Shown one piece after another: positions 1 through 6,194 of a stretch of 11,817 bases of DNA. This DNA is from BS750m-G4 sp964472195 (GTDB lineage: Bacteria; Bacteroidota; Ignavibacteria; Tepidaquicellales; Tepidaquicellaceae), in the NCBI GenBank assembly GCA_964472195.1, contig CAYYJH010000087.1, forward strand, positions 1 to 11,817, given 5' to 3'. The translations under genes and the position numbers were made by a program. The notes beneath the pieces are model-generated. The model did not search any database and was not told where the DNA came from. It was given only the letters and a program-made list of their open reading frames with translations. Position 1 is the stretch's first letter, and the number at the start of each line of letters is the position of its first letter.

Positions 1-1034
1 CACCGGGACAAACCATACACAAACTTGACATTACAACATTACCACCATCTTCTCCCGTAAACTATACATTCACGGGCGGTGCATCAGCAGGTGGAGCAGA
101 GGCATATATAAATCCCGCTGGAACTGAATTCTGGTTAGTGCTTTGCCATCAAAACTTTGCCAACGTTGCTTATAAGTTAGCAAACATTGGTGGCGGTGGA
201 AATCCGGGATTCCCGGAATCATTCGAAAGTACAACTTTCCCACCACCGGGATGGACAAAGTTTAACGTCGGCGGTGGAGCAGGATGGAACAGGCAAACAG
301 TAGGAACCACACCTATTCCTGGATGGACAGGCGGTGTTATTACGGCTCCTCCTGGGGGTGAAACCCATGTTGCATTCTGTACTTGGAATACAGGCGGTAC
401 AACTGCAAATGATCAGTATATCGTAACACCTCAAATTAGCGGTGTTAATATCACTGATGCAGATTCCATTACATACTGGCTAAAACGTACATACAATTCG
501 TATTCCGATTCGGTTGATCTAAGAGTATCAACAACTACACCTACTGCCGGTGGATTCACGAATCTATTAAAAATCCATGGATACCCGGCAAGTGGCAGTG
601 ATACAAACTGGGTACGATTTGCTGCAAGCTTAAGCAGTTTTGCAGGTCAAAACATTTATGTAGCCTGGAGAGAACACGTAACAGATAACTTCAACAGAGG
701 TGCAGCAATTTCATTGGATTTGATTGACATAGCAGGCACAATAACAGGTGTTACTAATAATCAAACACCCAGAACATATGAATTGAGTCAAAACTATCCT
801 AATCCATTCAACCCGACAACTACAATTAACTTCTCAATTCCAAAGTCAGGCTTGGTAACAATCAAGGTCTTTGATTTACTCGGGAAAGAAGTTACTACAT
901 TAGTTAATGACCCGAAAGTTGCAGGTACATATTCTGTAAACTTCGATGGTTCAAACCTATCCAGTGGTGTTTACTTCTACAGAATAGAAGCAAACGATTT
1001 TGTAGCTGTTAAAAGGATGATGCTTATTAAGTAA
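1..1034 (+). CDS. Secreted choice-of-anchor J protein with T9SS sorting domain (5' partial)
   Basis: The frame is open from the left edge (first full codon at 3) to TAA at 1032-1034, so only the last 343 residues are seen. The GTG at 138 lies inside the open frame and is not the true start. After about 65 residues ending in a Gly-rich linker (IGGGGNPG), a choice-of-anchor J / cleaved-adhesin-like domain runs from about 207 to 730: it opens with FPESFESTTFPPPGW, has WNTGG and DQYIVTPQI, and closes near WREH and SLDLIDI. A T9SS type A sorting domain follows (about 774-1031): LSQNYPNPFNP, IPKSGLVTIKVFDLLGKEV, SSGVYFYRI, end VKRMMLIK. Family knowledge says such proteins cross the outer membrane through T9SS and lose the tail on release or anchoring. 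Ligand or enzymatic role is unknown, as the N-terminus is missing. The upper part of the gene looks clearly richer in G+C than its neighbours. Confidence 0.9.
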   Translation, partial: PGQTIHKLDITTLPPSSPVNYTFTGGASAGGAEAYINPAGTEFWLVLCHQNFANVAYKLANIGGGGNPGFPESFESTTFPPPGWTKFNVGGGAGWNRQTVGTTPIPGWTGGVITAPPGGETHVAFCTWNTGGTTANDQYIVTPQISGVNITDADSITYWLKRTYNSYSDSVDLRVSTTTPTAGGFTNLLKIHGYPASGSDTNWVRFAASLSSFAGQNIYVAWREHVTDNFNRGAAISLDLIDIAGTITGVTNNQTPRTYELSQNYPNPFNPTTTINFSIPKSGLVTIKVFDLLGKEVTTLVNDPKVAGTYSVNFDGSNLSSGVYFYRIEANDFVAVKRMMLIK

Positions 1035-1059
1035 GATTTGAACTTATATTAGTTTTTTA

Positions 1060-1098
1060 AAGACCCGGGTAAGAAATTATCCGGGTTTTTTTATTTTT
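1060..1098 (+). terminator. Rho-independent terminator after the anchor-J gene
   Basis: A 10-bp hairpin with one G-U pair: arms 1063-1072 (ACCCGGGTAA) and 1077-1086 (TTATCCGGGT) close a GAAA tetraloop at 1073-1076. A T-tract follows at 1086-1092 and again at 1094-1098. It starts about 28 bases after the stop codon, so it should end transcription of the anchor-J gene and separate it from the next cargo gene. It is the only convincing intrinsic terminator in the window. Confidence 0.9.
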
Positions 1099-1200
1099 GA
1101 ATATAAGACAGTATAGTACTGCTCCAAATAATTTGCTCCCCTTGCTTTAAGCTCTCATGTTTCTAATTGAATTGCAAGTATACTCAAAAAAAGTTAAAAT

Positions 1201-1230
1201 ATTATCAAGCACATTTGCAATCTTGATAAT
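1201..1230. promoter_or_regulatory. Perfect 9-bp inverted repeat, candidate operator
   Basis: ATTATCAAG (1201-1209) and CTTGATAAT (1222-1230) are exact reverse complements separated by 12 bp, with arm centres 21 bp apart, or two helical turns. The right arm contains the TTG (1223-1225) proposed as the -33 element of the downstream gene. No T-tract follows, and the repeat lies upstream of the predicted transcription start, so a protein-binding site fits better than a terminator or an RNA element. Which regulator would bind is unknown. Confidence 0.45.
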
Positions 1231-1253
1231 CTATTTAAGACTTAGTATTTTTG
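1223..1253 (+). promoter_or_regulatory. Bacteroidota-type promoter for the P-domain gene
   Basis: TTG at 1223-1225, 20 bp, then TATTTTTG at 1246-1253. This matches the known Bacteroidota pattern (TTG/TTTG near -33, TAnnTTTG near -7). The start codon is at 1273, giving a leader of roughly 12-16 bases with no Shine-Dalgarno. The inverted repeat at 1201-1230 covers the -33 element. Confidence 0.55.
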
Positions 1254-1272
1254 GGAATACATAAGATGAAAA

Positions 1273-2145
1273 ATGAAGATAAAACTCACTCATAAATTTA
1301 TTTTTGTTATCATTTTTGTTTTATTTTATTCTGGTTTTTTTAACTTATGTCTTAATAAAATAAAAGGGGAACTCCTTTCATCGCGAGAAAGTTCAATTAC
1401 ACTCTGTCGAAACGGTTTAAACATACCTATCTTCGACCACCAATCATCATACGATACAATTAACATCAGTGCAATTCCTCCAAATAATATTATCACAGGT
1501 GTAACAATTACTATTGACACAATAATCCACTCCTGGGATGCAGATTTAGGAATAACAATCTGGAAAGGAATTTTATTAGACAGTCTGGTTAACCATCGGG
1601 GAGGAAGTGGTAATAATTTTATAGGAACAAAATTTTCTGATACTGCTTTAACACCTATTTCTTCCGGGAATCCTCCATTCACAGGTTTTTTCAGAGCTGA
1701 GTATCCTTTAAGTGTATTTAACGGCATTGATCCAAATGGAGAATGGATACTCGAAATCTATGACAACTTTTCCGGCGATCAAGGAACTTTAAAAGCATGG
1801 TGCTTGACAATATATTTTGAAGAATCATCCGGATTAGTTAATAATCAATACTATCCCACAAATAGTTATTCTCTGTCACAAAATTATCCGAATCCATTCA
1901 ATCCAGTAACTTCGATTAAATTTTCAATTCCTATATCAGGATTAGTAACTTTAAAAGTCTATGATGTATTAGGTAAAGAAGTAATTACTCTTGTGAACGA
2001 AATAAAAAGTGCAGGTAAACATAGTGTTGATTTCAATGCAGCAAATTTTTCAAGTGGTGTTTATTTCTATCGTATAGTGATCCATTCGGATAATATTGAA
2101 GCTGGTGAATTTGTTGATGTAAAGAAAATGTTATTAATTAAATAA
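1273..2145 (+). CDS. Secreted P-domain protein with T9SS sorting domain
   Basis: A 290-residue protein. Residues 1-30 are a signal peptide with basic start MKIKLTHK and hydrophobic core FIFVIIFVLFYSGFF. Residues about 68-192 are a P/Homo B domain, the beta-sandwich found next to subtilisin/kexin-type proprotein convertases: GVTITIDTIIHSWDADLGI, a GGSGNNFIGTKFSD stretch, FNGIDPNGEWILEIYD and GTLKAWCLTI. Residues about 200-290 are a T9SS type A sorting domain (LSQNYPNPFNP, LGKEV, SSGVYFYRI, end KKMLLIK), about 50 of 69 aligned residues identical to that of the preceding gene by eye. No protease domain is present, so this is a P-domain alone, perhaps a binding or stability module on the cell surface. 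The ATG at 1273 is chosen because the overlapping ATG at 1266 opens only a nine-codon frame. It has its own promoter and candidate operator. Confidence 0.9.
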   Translation: MKIKLTHKFIFVIIFVLFYSGFFNLCLNKIKGELLSSRESSITLCRNGLNIPIFDHQSSYDTINISAIPPNNIITGVTITIDTIIHSWDADLGITIWKGILLDSLVNHRGGSGNNFIGTKFSDTALTPISSGNPPFTGFFRAEYPLSVFNGIDPNGEWILEIYDNFSGDQGTLKAWCLTIYFEESSGLVNNQYYPTNSYSLSQNYPNPFNPVTSIKFSIPISGLVTLKVYDVLGKEVITLVNEIKSAGKHSVDFNAANFSSGVYFYRIVIHSDNIEAGEFVDVKKMLLIK

Positions 2146-2230
2146 TCCACAATTGATTTTGCTTTAACAAATTCACGGTAACCCAGTTTCGGTTAAAGTA
2201 CTTTGATGATAATCGAATGATAAACAAAAC

Positions 2231-2261
2231 TTGCTATAATATTTAGAAATAATTATTTTTA
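2231..2261 (+). promoter_or_regulatory. Candidate promoter for the CBS-domain gene
   Basis: TTG at 2231-2233, 20 bp, then TATTTTTA at 2254-2261, one base off the Bacteroidota -7 consensus TAnnTTTG. The spacing is the same as in the promoters at 1223-1253 and 5525-5555. The ATG is at 2282. GGGA at 2271-2274 is one of the few purine-rich stretches before a start codon in the window and may act as a weak ribosome-binding site. Confidence 0.4.
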
Positions 2262-2281
2262 AGAAAAATAGGGATATAATC

Positions 2282-2713
2282 ATGGCAAAATTAAAAGATC
2301 TATTAAAAGATAAAGAGTTTCATTTTGTAAAAACCGGGACTAATGTTCTTGATACAGTTAAATTTATGAACAGTAAATTAATTGGAGCTGTACCTGTATT
2401 GGGAGAGGGCGGCACTCTTAAAGGAATTTTTTCAGAAAGGGATTTGCTTAACAAATGTATCTCAAAAGATGTTGATCTCAAAAGCACGTTAGTCGATGAT
2501 GTGATGACAAAAAAAGTTATAGTGATAGAATCACACGACACCCCGGAATATTGCCTTCATATACTCAAACAGGAAAATATCCGACATATACCAATCATTG
2601 AAGGAAAAGAGTTGATCGGAATACTCTCAATACGTGACCTTCTATTGTACGATATGAAACTAAAAGAAGAAAAGATAGATTTATTAAAAGCATATATACG
2701 GTATAGCGGATGA
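2282..2713 (+). CDS. Stand-alone tandem CBS-domain protein
   Basis: A 143-residue soluble protein made almost wholly of two CBS motifs (a Bateman module). CBS1 spans about residues 5-66 and ends with GIFSERDLL (48-56). CBS2 spans about 77-131, with VMTKKVIVI, IRHIPIIEGKELIGILSIRDLL and the second conserved Asp in SIRD (119). In characterised modules the Asp of these S-x-R-D motifs contacts the ribose of adenine nucleotides, so binding of AMP, ATP or S-adenosylmethionine is likely but unproven. There is no attached enzyme, channel or kinase domain, so it probably acts as a ligand-responsive partner of another protein. A short charged helix (about 126-143) follows CBS2. It is transcribed away from the cargo genes, and converges on trxB with 65 bases between the stops. 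Confidence 0.9.
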   Translation: MAKLKDLLKDKEFHFVKTGTNVLDTVKFMNSKLIGAVPVLGEGGTLKGIFSERDLLNKCISKDVDLKSTLVDDVMTKKVIVIESHDTPEYCLHILKQENIRHIPIIEGKELIGILSIRDLLLYDMKLKEEKIDLLKAYIRYSG

Positions 2714-2778
2714 ATGATTTAAATATATTTTCCCTCTAAATAATTGAGCTACGCATTGATTCGAATATAAATAATTAG

Positions 2779-3744
2779 CTATCCCTCTGATTCCAGATAT
2801 CTTTCAGCATCAATTGCTGCCATGCATCCCGTACCAGCTGCTGTTATTGCCTGTCTATAATAACTATCTTGAGCATCACCACATGCAAACACACCCGGGA
2901 TGTTAGTTTCAGTCGTTGCTTTTTTCGTAATCAGATATCCCACTTCATCCATATCAAGCTGACCTTTAAAAATATCTGTATTCGGTTTATGCCCTATTGC
3001 CATAAATACACCCTCGCATGGGAAATCTGTTATTTCACCGTTTTTGACGTTCTTGAGTTTTACACCCGTAACAGACAAACTTCCATTTTCTTCTTTTCCG
3101 ACAATTTCATCTATAACTGAATCAAATTGAAATTTTATCTTAGGATTGTTAAATGCTTTCTCCTGCATAATTTTAGAAGCTCTCAATTCATCTCTTCTAT
3201 GTACAACTGTAACTTCCGAAGCATGTTTCGTTAAATAAATTGCTTCTTCCATTGCAGTGTCGCCGCCGCCCATGACTACAACTTTTTGGTTTTTAAAGAA
3301 GAATCCATCACAGGTTGCACATGCAGATACACCATAACCCATATATTTTTTTTCAGATTCAAGTCCTAATAGTTTAGCAGAAGCTCCCGTAGCGGCAATA
3401 AGAGCATCACAAGTGTACTCACTTCCATCATCGGCAGTGAGTTTAAATGGTTTTTGTGAAAGTTCTGCTTTCATTATTGTTTTAAAGAAAGATTTTGCTC
3501 CAAACCTTTGAACCTGTTTCCTCATAGTATCCATAAGATCGGGACCCATTATTCCATTCTCAAAACCAGGGTAGTTATCAACTTCCGTTGTTATCATAAG
3601 TTGCCCACCGGGTTGCGAACCTTCAAACAATAAAGGATTTAGATTAGCACGGGCAGTATAAAGTCCCGCAGTAAAACCTGCCGGTCCGGAACCAACAATA
3701 ATTACTCGATGATGATTACCGTTTTCAGATTGTTTATCAGACAT
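2779..3744 (-). CDS. trxB: Thioredoxin reductase (NADPH)
   Basis: A 321-residue low-molecular-weight thioredoxin reductase of normal length. It passes electrons from NADPH through FAD and a redox disulfide to thioredoxin in the cytoplasm. Visible signatures in order: FAD-binding GSGPAG (18-23), PGGQL (45-49), NYPGF (57-61), the redox pair C142-A-T-C145 in SACATCDG, NADPH-binding GGGDTAMEEA (160-169), HRRDELRAS with the 2'-phosphate-binding arginines (182-190), and the second FAD motif GVFACGDAQD (284-293). ATG at 3744 gives a short hydrophilic N-terminus before the Rossmann strand; no clear Shine-Dalgarno precedes it. It lies 44 bases downstream of the TPR gene on the same strand with no terminator seen between, so the two may be co-transcribed. 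No thioredoxin gene is next to it. Confidence 0.97.
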   Translation of the reverse strand: MSDKQSENGNHHRVIIVGSGPAGFTAGLYTARANLNPLLFEGSQPGGQLMITTEVDNYPGFENGIMGPDLMDTMRKQVQRFGAKSFFKTIMKAELSQKPFKLTADDGSEYTCDALIAATGASAKLLGLESEKKYMGYGVSACATCDGFFFKNQKVVVMGGGDTAMEEAIYLTKHASEVTVVHRRDELRASKIMQEKAFNNPKIKFQFDSVIDEIVGKEENGSLSVTGVKLKNVKNGEITDFPCEGVFMAIGHKPNTDIFKGQLDMDEVGYLITKKATTETNIPGVFACGDAQDSYYRQAITAAGTGCMAAIDAERYLESEG

Positions 3745-3788
3745 TTATCAACATATTAAATTTCTAAAAAAAATTTTTAACATAAAAA

Positions 3789-5519
3789 TTATTTGTTCCC
3801 TGCATTCTTTAGAGAGTTTCTCTTCTCTATTAGTTGTTGATTGTTGGGATTAATCTTCAAAGCTTTATTCCAGTATTTGATCGCATTTTTAAAATCTTTT
3901 AAAGACTTATGAACATCACCAAGATGTTCAAGAACAACAGCACTCGAACCATTTATCTTAAGAGATTTTTCAATATACTTCTTCGCTGATTTATATTTCC
4001 CTAATTTAAAATAGACCCAGCCAATCGTATCGAGGTAAGAAGCATTCTCGGGTTCTTTATCGACTGCTATCTTAGCCATTGCTAAAGCCTTTTCTAATCT
4101 TTCCCCTCTTTCAGAAAGGTTGTATGCATAATTATTTAGAATCAATGCATTACCCGGGTCGATCTTCAAAGCTTTTTCATATGTTTTATCAGATTTTTCA
4201 TACATTTTCTGTCCGTTGTATGCTAACGCAAGTGTTGACAGAATCGATATTTCTTTTGGTTGATTTTCAAGTGCTATTTCAAAATATTTTATAGCTTCGA
4301 GTTCGTTGTTCAGACGCTGTAGAACAAGACCATAAAGGTAGTTCATTCGATAATCATCGGGGAAGACATTCAACCCTTTTTCATAAACTGTCATCGCATT
4401 ATCATTGTTGCCTTGATTGTAAAAAGTAAACCCAATTTGGATATAAGCATCTTTAATTGTATCACCTACCTCAACAGCTTTGAAAAACTTTTCAACATAA
4501 CCTTCTTCATTTTTATTCGCGATATCGATTCCACCTAAATAAAAATATGGAAGCCACTCCTCCGGATAATTTTCGACAAGATGACTGAAAATATTTTCTG
4601 CTATATCGATTGCTGTTACATCTTCAGATATAAGATTGTAATAAATTTCTCCTACCTGCAGTTTTTCTTCAAATGTTAGAGAATCTTTTCCAAGTATTTT
4701 ACTGAATCTTTCAAAGCCTTTTTCACTCTCATTTTCTTTAAAATATATTTTAACAAGTTCAGTCTGAATATTCTTATCATCGGGATTAAGTACGAATAGT
4801 TCTTCATAAACCATCTTCGCTTTTTCATAATGACCTGTTTTCATATACAAAGCTCCAAGCTGCTGTCGATTTGCAATATCATATGGATCCAATTTCAGTA
4901 CGTTTTCCAAAACTTCGACACATTTATCATATTCCTTATATTTATAATATATCTCGTAAGTTCTTCTAAGAACATCAAAATCGAAACCAATCCTGTCTGT
5001 TATTCTTTCATAGACTTCTAATGCTTTCGTTGGCATTTTCAATTCCTGGTATATTCTGGCAAGAGTGTATAATCCGTATGTGTAACTCGTATCAAGTTCA
5101 ACTATCCTTTCAAAAATTTGTGCTGATTTCTGATAATCCTCCAAACCCATATAAATATTAGCTTTTTGTTCTAAATAATTCAGATTATTGGGTGAAAATC
5201 TTAAAGCTTTATTTACTTCAACGATTGCTTTCTTGAAATCTCCTAATTCATAATAAACAGATGAGATAGCAAAATATATTCCCGGCGATTCATCGTATTT
5301 AAGAGCTGCCCTGTAATATTCGATAGCTTGTAAATATTTATATTGAAGTTCTAAAGTCTTTCCTTCTATAAAAAGACTTTGGGCATTATAATTATCCGAC
5401 ATCTTTTCTGAATCATTGTTTTTTTGAGCAGACAGCCGTCCATTTAATACCAAAATCGCTGTTGATAACAGAATTAGATAAATACGTAATGATTTTAATA
5501 TTTTTCTTTGGAATAACAC
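3789..5519 (-). CDS. Secreted TPR-repeat protein
   Basis: About 576 residues from the GTG at 5519. A signal peptide (QRKILKSLR, then IYLILLSTAILVLNG, then RLSAQ) precedes an array of roughly a dozen or more tetratricopeptide repeats reaching the C-terminus. Examples are AIYYELGD-like helices with Y/F and A at repeat positions, such as AIEYYRAALKYDES, KAIVEVNKALRFSPN, LNNYAYNLSERGERLEKAL, YLDTIGWVYFKLGKYKSA and AIKYWNKALKINPN. TPR proteins are scaffolds, so export suggests a periplasmic or envelope assembly role; the partner is unknown. The frame extends upstream to a TTG at 5555, but that start would place 26 residues before the hydrophobic core and would lie within the -33 element of the promoter at 5525-5555. 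No ATG is available. trxB lies 44 bases downstream. Confidence 0.85.
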   Translation of the reverse strand: MLFQRKILKSLRIYLILLSTAILVLNGRLSAQKNNDSEKMSDNYNAQSLFIEGKTLELQYKYLQAIEYYRAALKYDESPGIYFAISSVYYELGDFKKAIVEVNKALRFSPNNLNYLEQKANIYMGLEDYQKSAQIFERIVELDTSYTYGLYTLARIYQELKMPTKALEVYERITDRIGFDFDVLRRTYEIYYKYKEYDKCVEVLENVLKLDPYDIANRQQLGALYMKTGHYEKAKMVYEELFVLNPDDKNIQTELVKIYFKENESEKGFERFSKILGKDSLTFEEKLQVGEIYYNLISEDVTAIDIAENIFSHLVENYPEEWLPYFYLGGIDIANKNEEGYVEKFFKAVEVGDTIKDAYIQIGFTFYNQGNNDNAMTVYEKGLNVFPDDYRMNYLYGLVLQRLNNELEAIKYFEIALENQPKEISILSTLALAYNGQKMYEKSDKTYEKALKIDPGNALILNNYAYNLSERGERLEKALAMAKIAVDKEPENASYLDTIGWVYFKLGKYKSAKKYIEKSLKINGSSAVVLEHLGDVHKSLKDFKNAIKYWNKALKINPNNQQLIEKRNSLKNAGNK

Positions 5520-5524
5520 GGTTT

Positions 5525-5555
5525 CAAAAATAATTTTTACATAACCAATTTGCAA
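5525..5555 (-). promoter_or_regulatory. Bacteroidota-type promoter for the TPR gene
   Basis: On the minus strand TTG (5555-5553), 20 bp, then TATTTTTG (5532-5525), an exact match to TAnnTTTG with the same spacing as the promoter at 1223-1253. Only five bases separate the -7 box from the GTG at 5519, so the transcript would begin at or just before the start codon (leaderless or nearly so). Confidence 0.5.
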
Positions 5556-5591
5556 CGCAGATAATTGTACAAGTAGGGAACGAATTGGTTA
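5542..5591. promoter_or_regulatory. 9-bp inverted repeat between the TPR gene and nuoJ
   Basis: TAACCAATT (5542-5550) and AATTGGTTA (5583-5591) are perfect reverse complements with 32 bp between them; arm centres are 41 bp apart, close to four helical turns. The left arm lies inside the -33/-7 spacer of the TPR promoter, and the right arm is upstream of it and on the nuoJ side. A dimeric regulator with looping, or two sites for one regulator, would fit. It could also be chance in AT-rich DNA. Confidence 0.35.
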
Positions 5592-5657
5592 ATAATATTA
5601 GAATTACAACTTAATAGGATATAACTTATATTGTAATCTAATTTTTCTGTATTTATT

Positions 5658-6176
5658 ATGAAAATCGATTTAGAATCAATTATATTCATAATTCTTGGGA
5701 TTACTGCTATTTTTTCTGCAATAATGATGATCTCAAGAAGAAATCCTATTTCTAGCGCCCTATTCCTGATACTCAACTTCTTCACAATTTCCGGGATGTA
5801 TCTTTTACTGAAAGCACAATTTATTGCGATTATTCAAGTACTTGTTTACATGGGTGCGATAATGGTTTTGTTCTTATTTGTCATAATGTTATTGAATCTT
5901 CAAGACGAAAAAAAGCTTACAGAAAAATTTACGTACAAAAAAATTTCTGCTGTTCTACTTTCAATAATGCTTTTTTTCCTATTAGGGTTCACTGTTTACT
6001 TTGGTTTTGCAGGTAAATATTATGGAATGAATCCAAATGCTGAAAACATAGGTACTGCAGAAAATTTAGGTAAGGAACTTTTCACTACTTATTCACTGCC
6101 AGTTGAACTTGCAGGTCTCCTTTTACTTGCTGCTATTATCGGTGCGGTTATGCTTGCTAAAAAAAGAATCGACTAA
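5658..6176 (+). CDS. nuoJ: NADH-quinone oxidoreductase subunit J, isolated copy
   Basis: A 172-residue membrane protein of normal NuoJ (ND6-like) length, part of the proton-pumping membrane arm of respiratory complex I. Five hydrophobic segments are seen at about residues 5-25, 31-52, 55-80, 95-117 and 147-167. The third holds the family hallmark YMGAIMVLFLFVIML (64-78), the ND6 helix with the pi-bulge. The last has the conserved PVELAGLLLLAAIIGAV with Glu150. NuoJ is normally followed by nuoK and preceded by nuoI; here the flanks are a divergent TPR gene and a convergent serS whose stop is only 18 bases away, so it stands alone. It could be a relocated true subunit or an extra copy. No clear promoter or Shine-Dalgarno was found before the ATG. 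Confidence 0.93.
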   Translation: MKIDLESIIFIILGITAIFSAIMMISRRNPISSALFLILNFFTISGMYLLLKAQFIAIIQVLVYMGAIMVLFLFVIMLLNLQDEKKLTEKFTYKKISAVLLSIMLFFLLGFTVYFGFAGKYYGMNPNAENIGTAENLGKELFTTYSLPVELAGLLLLAAIIGAVMLAKKRID

Positions 6177-6194
6177 ATATAGTACAAAGCATAC

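Noticed and set aside
138..140. GTG as start of the first gene
   Set aside because: The frame is open to the window edge with sensible protein sequence upstream, and there is no signal peptide after the GTG.
219..434. Minus-strand open frame inside the anchor-J gene
   Set aside because: It lies fully within a well-supported gene and has a low-complexity, Cys-rich translation with no domain.
1109..1121. CAGTA-TAG-TACTG small dyad after the terminator
   Set aside because: Only five base pairs with a three-base centre and no promoter or T-tract nearby; compatible with chance.
1326..1727. Minus-strand open frame of 133 codons inside the P-domain gene
   Set aside because: It is antisense to the conserved P-domain, and its translation shows no recognisable features.
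2235..2240. TATAAT as an E. coli-type -10 box
   Set aside because: No suitable -35 lies at 16-18 bp, and the Bacteroidota-type pair at 2231-2261 explains the region better.
5537..5785. Minus-strand open frame across the TPR/nuoJ spacer
   Set aside because: It overlaps the start of nuoJ and the TPR promoter, and its translation resembles no family.
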